This document shows, in pieces, positions 19,715-27,455 of a DNA stretch of 64,000 bases; positions within the stretch are counted from its first letter, which is position 1, and the number at the start of each line of letters is the position of its first letter. The translations under genes were made by a program, and so were the position numbers. Origin of the DNA: Eremothecium cymbalariae DBVPG#7215 (Eukaryota > Ascomycota > Saccharomycetes > Saccharomycetales > Saccharomycetaceae); assembly GCF_000235365.1 (NCBI RefSeq), contig NC_016455.1:310001-374000 (forward strand), given 5' to 3'. The notes beneath the pieces are model-generated. The model saw nothing but the letters and a program-made list of their open reading frames with translations. It had not been told where the DNA came from and ran no database searches.

Positions 19715-20512
19715 ACCACGGACTGGGGGACGAATTTCTCATTTTGTAAAGTTACATAAAAACGACTGTTTTTGAACATATAATATATGCGCCTGCCGCT
19801 GTTTTTTTCTCTAGCACGCTGTGGTCACGTGCCTGTTGCTCGCCGATCACGCGACCGCGGTCCCGTGATCGGCGACGCGAACGCGCAGACGCGGCGTTAC
19901 CGCTTCCCCCGGGCGCGCCGCTGGTACCTCGCCCGCCCCCATTCGTCCCGCCCGGGCCCCCCATAGACAAAGGCTTTGGTCCGGAGTTAACCGCCCCAAC
20001 TTTTTCTGTTGCCCATTCACCGGTGACTCGAGAAAATTGCATACTGGGATAATCGGCGGAAACAACCTGAAACAAGCCCGCCAAATTAATTCCTTAAAGG
20101 CATTTTCCCCGTATCAGTTTTTCAAAAACTATGGCGGGCAGCGAGTGTAGCTTGTGGAAGCTCCCAAGTGCAAAAGATGTGCTTTTCATACGATTCCAAT
20201 TGGCCGATGAGGTGCAGTGTGTATATGTATGTACGTACGTTGGCGTTAATTGGGCGGCTAGGGTCGGGACCTCTGGGCTTGCGGGTGATAAGTAATAACG
20301 ATAACAGTTAAATAAGTCATGTGGACATTAAAAGCTCTTAAAGGCGGGTGGGCGGATATTTTTCGGTAAGCGGAGTCATTCTTTGAAATATATATATACG
20401 ATATACAAGTTATATGTGCGGTGTGGGGTATATATATCTGAATATAGGAAACAAGCTGGGAACGGAATTTGCAAGATACACGTCGTAGAAGAGAGAGCCA
20501 GCACAGAAAGAT
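19715..20512. promoter_or_regulatory. SFC1 upstream region
   Basis: Very GC-rich near 19820-19980, unusual for this window. It carries a near-perfect 36-bp palindrome (19840-19875), a CACGTG box at about 19826, and at 19939-19949 CCATTCGTCCC, one mismatch from the carbon-source-responsive element bound by Cat8/Sip4, which controls SFC1 in S. cerevisiae. The regulatory role is inferred, not shown. Confidence 0.5.
19840..19875. repeat. 36-bp near-perfect palindrome
   Basis: TCGCCGATCACG at the left and CGTGATCGGCGA at the right, with the centre GACCGCGGTC itself palindromic. The only mismatch is one C-C pair at 19852/19863. Confidence 0.85.
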
Positions 20513-21484
20513 ATGTCGTCGAAGAAGAACAGTTCCACGCATCCAGCTGTGAATTTGGTTGCAGGTGGTACAGCAGGATTGTTTGAGGCGCTATGTTGTC
20601 ATCCGTTGGATACGATTAAAGTGCGTATGCAGATTTATCGGCGGACCACGCATGAGGGCCAGAGCAGTCCTGGGTTCCTGAGGACAGGGTCGAGCATCTA
20701 CAAGCAGGAAGGGTTTCTGAGTCTTTACAAGGGTTTGGGGGCGGTGGTGATTGGGATTATTCCGAAGATGGCGATCCGGTTTTCGTCGTATGGGTTTTAC
20801 AGGAGTGTTTTGGCGGATCCCAATACGGGGGTTGTGTCCACGGGGAACACGTTTATTGCGGGTGTTGGAGCAGGTATCACGGAGGCGGTGATGGTGGTGA
20901 ATCCTATGGAAGTGGTGAAGATCCGTTTGCAAGCACAGCATCTCAATCCGTCGACAGGGGCAGATGGTAAGGAGGTTGTCAAGTACAGGAATGCTTTGCA
21001 GGCTGCATATGTAATTGTCAAGGAAGAGGGGATAGGGGCTTTATACAGGGGAGTATCCTTAACTGCGGCTAGACAGGCCACCAACCAAGGTGCGAACTTT
21101 ACGGTTTATTCTAAGTTGAGGGAGTTCTTGCAGAGCTACCATGGGTCTGAAACACTCCCCTCCTGGGAAACGTCGTTAATTGGATTGGTATCTGGAGCCA
21201 TCGGCCCTTTTTCCAATGCTCCTCTTGATACAATTAAAACCAGGTTGCAAAAGGATAAGTCGACCAAAAACCTGTCCAATTGGGTGCGTATTACAACTAT
21301 TGGCAGACAATTGATCCATGAAGAAGGTTTCAGGGCTTTATATAAGGGAATCACACCGAGAGTAATGCGGGTGGCTCCTGGCCAGGCTGTCACATTTACT
21401 GTCTATGAGTTTGTGCGTAAACACCTCGAAAGCCTTGGTGTCTTCCCCTCCTCAAACAAGCCCCAGCCTAAACCATTGAAGTAG
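20513..21484 (+). CDS. SFC1: Mitochondrial succinate-fumarate carrier
   Basis: This 323-residue inner-membrane carrier exchanges cytosolic succinate for mitochondrial fumarate and is needed for growth on ethanol or acetate. It has the three-fold mitochondrial carrier repeat, each with the P-x-[DE]-x-x-[KR] signature: PLDTIKVRM (about residue 31), PMEVVKIRLQ (about 131) and PLDTIKTRLQ (about 237). The matching second-half motifs EGFLSLYKG, EGIGALYRG and EGFRALYKG are present. Length equals the S. cerevisiae protein (322). It follows RPL43 as YJR095W follows YJR094W-A. The first half uses G-ending codons unusually often. Confidence 0.97.
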   Translation: MSSKKNSSTHPAVNLVAGGTAGLFEALCCHPLDTIKVRMQIYRRTTHEGQSSPGFLRTGSSIYKQEGFLSLYKGLGAVVIGIIPKMAIRFSSYGFYRSVLADPNTGVVSTGNTFIAGVGAGITEAVMVVNPMEVVKIRLQAQHLNPSTGADGKEVVKYRNALQAAYVIVKEEGIGALYRGVSLTAARQATNQGANFTVYSKLREFLQSYHGSETLPSWETSLIGLVSGAIGPFSNAPLDTIKTRLQKDKSTKNLSNWVRITTIGRQLIHEEGFRALYKGITPRVMRVAPGQAVTFTVYEFVRKHLESLGVFPSSNKPQPKPLK

Positions 21485-22064
21485 AAAAAATTACAAAAAC
21501 CGTTTCCATCCGCCTGGTGTGTGTTTTGTTGTTTTGTTATTCACTTTCTGTGCTTCTCTTTTACCACAACAAGTCATGTACAGTTTTTAATAAATAGAAG
21601 CAAGCTTCTTTCAAGAGTTTTTAACAGTATATTATTAATCTAAACCAAGTATATAATAGAAAATCATTCACATTTTGTCTCTTAAATCAAAATTATAAAA
21701 ATATACACACACACTAACCCATATATAGGCTGCTACAAGTGTTCGTCATGCATTATCTTCCTTTTAACTTGTTAGTAGTATAACGAACTTTATTTTTTTT
21801 CTTTTGCACCATTCAACAAGATTTTCGATTTGGAAAATTCAATGGAAGTAGAATATCATCAAAAAAGCACTACGGAAAAATCCCAAGTTCACAGAACCTT
21901 CAGTATAAAACAAACAAAAAGCGTCATCATCATACCCATATAAAATATTAACCTAGTTCACCACTTGTTTTTTTCAATGTTTAATTTTTTTAGATCGTTT
22001 TCGTAGTGAGAGAGTAAGTAGTCTTTCCATATTATTTGTGATGATTTCCTTTTCTTTTTTGTAA
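21485..22064. other. Convergent AT-rich spacer
   Basis: 3' regions of SFC1 and the unassigned gene. No gene or repeat of note is visible. Confidence 0.5.
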
Positions 22065-23951
22065 TCATTTATAATACTTGTACAGATTATCCAGCAGCTG
22101 TCCAAACATTGATAATGGTCTATACTCAGTTTTATTGTTGAATCCTTCCATAAACTGCGTATTTTTTGGCTGTGCTTGTCTCAAGGGTGTTGAGTGCCTT
22201 TGGAAGTGCGGTTTATCGTTGCTGGTAGTATTAGATGTCTGTTCTTCGGGATCCAGTGGTTTGAACTTGCCTACATTACGTGCTAATACACGTCTCAACA
22301 ACTCACGACTTTTCGTTCTTCTCACCTTGCCCTTGGGCTTACGGCGATATCTTCCAATTCCACCAGTTTCGGAACGACCAATGTTGGTGTTACTGCTCTC
22401 AACTCCTAATGATTCCATACTATAATTTGATCTCAAATACTTATGATGGTTTGCCCCACTAAATGTCCTCACCATACCTGGACCGCTATCTGCAGTTCTC
22501 GATGTAGTCGTGCTGATGGTGCTTTCGAGGAAGGGTTCCTGTGAGTCCGTATAGAGGTCTAGTTCTTCTTCGATTTCATGCAGGAAACTGTGGTGACTAA
22601 ATTCCAAGTCGATAACAGGTAGACGAAGAACTTCTGGTTGACAAGGACTAGCCAGAGCATCTTGTAGTTTCCTTTCGTCGCCGGATTTTAAGGTAATTTC
22701 CTCTATTTTCACAGGCTCTGTTTCTGTTTCCGCTTCCAAAGTCTGTTCCAAGTTTTCTAATCCAATGACAGTGATATAAGAATTCCTTTGTAGTTCTGGT
22801 GAACTGGCATTCTGCAGTGGATCCCAACTTTCCTCTACCTTTTCTTCGAGAGCTCCCGTGCTCTTTGGAGGGTGGAAATAGCGTTTTTTATTGTTCCCAA
22901 CTCTTGACATCTTTCTCCTGATGTAGAAAGGCCCTTTGATAAAACCGCCAAGCCAAGATTGAGTCCTTGAAGTTCCGCTGGTGGCTTCAAAGCTCACTTT
23001 CCTAGAACGGCCTTCAGAATCCAGACGATTGGTTTGCAATGATTCATCTGTATTTGTTTCTTCACTAATATTTGGCGATGAATAATGCACCGCACCGTTT
23101 CTGGGCTTCTTTCTTCTCCTGGAAAACGAATCTTTTATGAATACTCCAAACCATGACCCTTGGGTTTTGCTACGACGAAATCTATAACCTGTCCTTCTTT
23201 TCTTTAGAGGGACAGATCCTTCCAGCGGAAAGTCCTTATCTGATCCACTAGATTGATTTTCAAGAGGTGAAGTCGCTTGCTGCTTCTCTGTATTTTTCTT
23301 GTGCGCCACTTGTTTCAAATTAGTCTGTATCAATAGAGGTTTTTGGGTCTTTGGCTTCGATCCATTTGGCTCGATTACACCGTTAACGATAGTGAGATGC
23401 CCTTTGAGATTATTCCCGAGCCTGTACATATCCTCTAACCGCTTTACCTGTTTCTGCAACCATTGGTCTACTTTGAGTCCTAAAATTTTGTCGTTGTTGA
23501 AGACAGCATCATTTAAATATACCAAATCCATCAACCGTGCATCATTCTGTAGAAAGGCACGACTGAGGTTGGTGTCATTGTAAAAGTCGAAGTGCTTGCT
23601 AAACAAAAGCTTATCTTCTCTGGTAATTCTTAACGCTGTAATCCTCGATAAATCCAGTTTCGGAAATTGCGATGAATTGATTTCATCATCTTGCCTGGCA
23701 AAACCTTGATTTACGTCAGCAGAGGTATTCTTCTTATTTTCTTCTCTCCAGTCCCTCTCATCATTAGCAGCTGATGAGAACTGTGGTTTCTTGAAATTTA
23801 GAAGCGAATCCTTACATGCAGCCCATGCATTAGTGCGGCCCAAAAACTTTTCACGTACATATAGACTAGGCCTTCTAAAAGAAGGATAACCCAACTTGTG
23901 ATTATTGGGACGCCTAACTATGTTCACAGACGCTGGCAAGTCGTGTTCCAT
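22065..23951 (-). CDS. Unrecognised basic 628-residue protein with a duplicated WxGxFIK motif
   Basis: A clean ATG-started frame of 628 residues that I cannot assign. It has no signal peptide or membrane segment. A plausibly folded, helical part lies at residues 98-190 (ITALRITREDKLLFSKHFDF, VDQWLQKQVKRLEDMYRLG). Two related basic motifs occur at residues 265-283 (GSWFGVFIKDSFSRRRKKP) and 331-349 (QSWLGGFIKGPFYIRRKMS). An acidic centre (EIEEELDLYTDSQEP) is followed by a very basic KPKGKVRRTKSRELLRRVLA stretch and a Tyr-rich end. S. cerevisiae has no gene at this place between SFC1 and YJR096W. It looks like a fungal-specific, fast-evolving protein; the basic motifs might bind membrane or protein partners. 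Confidence 0.8.
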   Translation of the reverse strand: MEHDLPASVNIVRRPNNHKLGYPSFRRPSLYVREKFLGRTNAWAACKDSLLNFKKPQFSSAANDERDWREENKKNTSADVNQGFARQDDEINSSQFPKLDLSRITALRITREDKLLFSKHFDFYNDTNLSRAFLQNDARLMDLVYLNDAVFNNDKILGLKVDQWLQKQVKRLEDMYRLGNNLKGHLTIVNGVIEPNGSKPKTQKPLLIQTNLKQVAHKKNTEKQQATSPLENQSSGSDKDFPLEGSVPLKKRRTGYRFRRSKTQGSWFGVFIKDSFSRRRKKPRNGAVHYSSPNISEETNTDESLQTNRLDSEGRSRKVSFEATSGTSRTQSWLGGFIKGPFYIRRKMSRVGNNKKRYFHPPKSTGALEEKVEESWDPLQNASSPELQRNSYITVIGLENLEQTLEAETETEPVKIEEITLKSGDERKLQDALASPCQPEVLRLPVIDLEFSHHSFLHEIEEELDLYTDSQEPFLESTISTTTSRTADSGPGMVRTFSGANHHKYLRSNYSMESLGVESSNTNIGRSETGGIGRYRRKPKGKVRRTKSRELLRRVLARNVGKFKPLDPEEQTSNTTSNDKPHFQRHSTPLRQAQPKNTQFMEGFNNKTEYRPLSMFGQLLDNLYKYYK

Positions 23952-24779
23952 TCCTCTGTATAATATACTCCTATTAGCTCTGTCCTTTTGAAACGGTTAT
24001 AGTATAATATACCCTCCTTCTGTAAGAACTTCGGTTCAATTAGCTAGGTATAATATACGGCAACAATGTCTATATAGACTGACGTTTCATTTTCGAATAA
24101 ATCCAAAACGCTACTTGTTATTTATGTTAAATGAAATTAACAAGAGGATCTTATAGCAATTCAATCTACTCTTTCACTTGCATAACAATTTCGTTATTTT
24201 ATTTTAATAAATAACTGAATATTGCCGTAAAGGCCGTTTGTTGCAGGTTGTGTCCATCAAGAAGTTTCCTTCCTCCGATTGAAAAAAAATAAAAAAACCG
24301 AAAACTAATACTGACGCCGCAAATGTCAGTGACACCTTCGAACTCAGACGCATGCCGTACGTAAAAAAACGAATTTGTTTTTTGAGCAAGTCAATAAAGA
24401 ACCGTATATAGTATATATATTATACAGAATTTGATCCTGCATAGAGGTAATCCCTGCTGCATACCCACCTAGTGAATCATAATTGATATTATCATTTTCT
24501 CGGTCACTGCGCACTCTTCCTCTTCTGTGTTCAATACAGACAGACGATACATCTGTTCAAGACACATTCGAGTTCAAAAGAAACCTCTCCTCCCCCTTCT
24601 CCTACCCCCTTCCCGTTTCCTCGAGACGCTGCACCCCCGAAGTGAAACAAAGAAGCAAAAGAAAAAAATGAGCGCAGATCAAAGCAACTTTCTAACAGCA
24701 ACCACCACCTGCTACTTGACAAATAACTGGTAGAGCAATATTTCGACTGCTCCGACCAGCTATCTACCCACCTGCAAAG
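23952..24779. promoter_or_regulatory. Divergent promoter with three copies of GTATAATATAC
   Basis: The 11-mer GTATAATATAC occurs at 23958-23968, 24002-24012 and 24048-24058, that is at spacings of 44 and 46 bases just before the leftward 628-residue gene. The right half serves the aldo-keto reductase and includes a short ATG frame at 24668-24733 (21 codons plus stop), which could be an upstream ORF. Confidence 0.5.
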
Positions 24780-25595
24780 ATGGTTCCAAAAACGTACACG
24801 CTCACAAACGGTTGTTTGATGCCCTCGCTTGGGCTAGGATGCTACAGCATTCCTAAAAACACCACTGCCCAAGTGGTCCACCAAGCCCTAAAATGCGGTT
24901 ACCGCCACTTCGACACTGCTGTCTTCTATGGCAACGAAACAGAAGTCGGAGAGGGGATTGCGGCTTGGTTAGCCGAAGACCCCTCCAGCAACAGACGGCA
25001 AGACGTCTTCTATGTCACTAAATTGTGGAACTCTCAAAATGGATATACAGAAGCAAAAACGGCGATTCAGCAGTGCTTGCAAAAAGTCGCACCACTCGGC
25101 TACATCGACCTTCTACTCATCCACTCCCCCGCATGCGGCTCTGCCAAACGTCTAGCGACCTACGAGGCAATGCAGGAATCCGTAGACGCAGGCATCGTAA
25201 AATCCATTGGTGTTTCCAACTACGAACGGCACCATCTCCAAGAACTATACGCAATGCCCAACCTCAAACACAACCCAGTGGTCAACCAAATCGAAGTCAC
25301 CCCATGGCTACCAAGAAACGACCTCGTCGACTATTGTAAATCTATTGGCTTGGCAATCCAAGCTTATTCTCCCTTAGGCTGCGGAGACAGAGTCAACGAT
25401 CCCTACATTGCGTCACTTGCGACCCAGAAAAACTGCACCCCTGCCCAGATCCTAATCGCATGGTCCCTCGCAAAGGGCTACGCCCCACTTCCAAAGACTC
25501 AGAACATACAGAGGCTTCAGAGCAATCTCGACAGCTACAATGTCTCTCTTACAGCAGAAGAATTGACCAATATAGAAAAGGCGTACGCACCGTAG
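24780..25595 (+). CDS. Aldo-keto reductase (YJR096W type)
   Basis: A 271-residue NADPH-dependent aldo-keto reductase, a TIM-barrel enzyme reducing aldehydes and aldoses. The catalytic tetrad is visible: Asp in GYRHFDTAVFYGNE with the Tyr of the same motif, Lys in YVTKLWNSQNG and His in LLLIHSP. NADPH-binding sequences KSIGVSNY, VVNQIEVTPW and PLPKTQN are also present. The best counterpart is YJR096W, a xylose/arabinose reductase-like protein of 282 residues; order after SFC1 is conserved. Codon choice is rich in C-ending codons, unlike the neighbouring 628-residue gene. Physiological substrate is not deducible. Confidence 0.95.
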   Translation: MVPKTYTLTNGCLMPSLGLGCYSIPKNTTAQVVHQALKCGYRHFDTAVFYGNETEVGEGIAAWLAEDPSSNRRQDVFYVTKLWNSQNGYTEAKTAIQQCLQKVAPLGYIDLLLIHSPACGSAKRLATYEAMQESVDAGIVKSIGVSNYERHHLQELYAMPNLKHNPVVNQIEVTPWLPRNDLVDYCKSIGLAIQAYSPLGCGDRVNDPYIASLATQKNCTPAQILIAWSLAKGYAPLPKTQNIQRLQSNLDSYNVSLTAEELTNIEKAYAP

Positions 25596-25884
25596 GGGAA
25601 TGACCGCCCAAGGGTTACCCGCACTCCAACACCCCAACACCACCATAGGGCTTCTCCTCGCGTGAAAAAACGCTCGCTATAAAAAAAATTTCAACCCGTC
25701 CTCTTCCACCTCCTCTACCTCTACTAGTTTGCTATGTCTCGAATAACAAACCACATATTTTTAAAACTATCTTCCGGATTACCAGCTATGGCATATTCTC
25801 TTCCATATGCTCAATAGCAAAAATGGCCGGAAGTAGAACAACTCCCCACCTGGCATAACATAATCCGGCTAAAAACAAAAATGC

Positions 25885-25925
25885 TTTTGGCCGCCCTCCG
25901 TTCATGAAACGGAGGGCGGCCAAAA
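25885..25925. repeat. Perfect hairpin, 18-bp arms
   Basis: TTTTGGCCGCCCTCCGTT and its exact complement flank a five-base CATGA loop. It lies about 300 bases after the aldo-keto reductase gene and is the longest perfect stem in the window. Confidence 0.92.
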
Positions 25926-26030
25926 CTCAACTTTTAAGCTGGTTCGCTCTAGGTATACAAATTGTGCAACAACTCACTTTCTAAATAGACTAGTACAAAA
26001 CATGTCTGCCGCAAACAGAGATAACAAAAT

Positions 26031-26063
26031 ACAATAGGGCGTGCCGAAGGCACGCCCTATTGT
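26031..26063. repeat. Perfect hairpin, 15-bp arms
   Basis: ACAATAGGGCGTGCC and GGCACGCCCTATTGT flank a three-base GAA loop. No mismatch. Confidence 0.92.
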
Positions 26064-26252
26064 CTTGCTTGCCCTTACGAGCGCAGAGCACATTTACGTC
26101 TTCGCTCTGCCATTGTCTCCTTGTGAAACCTAATCTCGCTAAAAACCCCAAAATACATCCACTGTTGCCTCTCGCTGTACGCAGTTCGCACACCAGCCCC
26201 ATTTGCCGCCAACAGCCTTTGCTTCCCCTGCTCCTGCTCCTTTCAACCCACC

Positions 26253-26268
26253 CGTTGCCGCGGCAACG
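26253..26268. repeat. 16-bp perfect palindrome
   Basis: CGTTGCCGCGGCAACG reads the same on both strands without a spacer. Confidence 0.8.
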
Positions 26269-26350
26269 CCGCAACCTTATACGAAATATCCAGCTCATCC
26301 CTTAATCGGGTAAAACAAGAACAATAGCGAATTGCACATGCAACAACGTG

Positions 26351-26394
26351 CGCATGCTCTCCTGTATGCAACAGGAGATAGCCAATCGCATGCG
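26351..26394. repeat. Nested inverted repeats
   Basis: Inner stem TCTCCTGT (26358) with ACAGGAGA (ending 26378) around an ATGCA loop, and an outer pair CGCATGC (26351-26357) with GCATGCG (26388-26394). Confidence 0.7.
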
Positions 26395-27455
26395 GTTGCG
26401 CCAGGAATGGCCTGCTCCTTCGAGAAAAACAAGAGATATATAGGTATACAATACACCACACCACCCACACCTGCCCGGCCCAGCCTTGCGCTGCGTTTTT
26501 AATACTACGTCAAGAGCAGGAAAAGGCGGTGCTGCAGCGCCACTGCCCGCCGTTGGCGTTGGTTTTCGGGCTGCCGCCGTATACAAACTTCTTGTCGTGT
26601 AGCTTTTTCCAGCCTGCAGGGCTTGGCCGGAATTGACAGATTTGAGGACAAATACGAAAATGCCAAGTCATGGGTTTTAGATTAGCATGTCGGAATCATG
26701 TGTCTTTGCTTCTCTTTTCCAGTTTTTCATGGTTGGCGGGATTGTTGTTCTATTCCCTGTTTCTGCCATCAGTTGCAGTTCGTTCTTGTTTGGGTTCACC
26801 ACGTCTGTGACCGTTGGTGTCTTTCCACACATAATTATTATTTATATATTGTTTTTGGCGGGGGGCCCGGGGCGGGGGTACGGTAAAGAGAAGGATATAT
26901 GTAATAGAGTGTTGTGAAACAGCAGATAATGAAGAGACAGAGATAGATAGATAGGCAGGTTATACAGAGCGAGAGAAATTGTTTTTAGGATATTCATTGG
27001 ATAAGAAAAAGCAGAAAATAGAATATAATTTTTAAAACAAGGAAACAAAAAGTAGGAGGGGATTTCTAATCAGATTGCCCTTGCCCCTTTTTGTTAAACT
27101 CAGGATATATATTATAAGGGAGTTTTACAGGAGGTTTAGTACAGCAGTACACGGGAGTTTGAGCTAAGAAGAATAAAAAAGCTTTTGAAAGAGGAGGTTA
27201 TTTTGTTTTATCCGATAACAAGAAAGGTTATATATTTTATTATCGAACGGTTTTTAGGATCAAATAGAAAAGGAGAGGAGAGAGACTTCTTCTGGGTTTT
27301 TTGTTGGTTTGTTGTTTGTTGTTATTGGTTTGGTTTGTTTGGTTTGTTTGGTGAGAAAGTAGTTAAAAAGCAGAGCGGAAAAAAGGGGGGAAATTTTTGT
27401 TTGGATTTGATTTTCGGTTTATGAAAAAATAAACAATAAAAGTTAAAATAGTCGC

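Larger units (their letters stand above)
25596..27455. other. Gene-free region with perfect hairpins
   Basis: 1.86 kb without a supported gene. S. cerevisiae has JJJ3 (YJR097W) and YJR098C in this interval; I see no trace of either. It contains perfect hairpins at 25885-25925, 26031-26063, 26253-26268 and 26358-26378, and a G-tract cluster at 26857-26879. The last 500 bases are AG-rich on the plus strand, as in a long 5' leader of the following gene, ending with a minimal upstream ORF (ATG at 27421, three codons plus stop). Confidence 0.6.

Noticed and set aside
25596..27455. Mobile element carrying the terminal hairpins
   Set aside because: The hairpins share no sequence, there are no flanking target duplications visible and no transposase or LTR motif.
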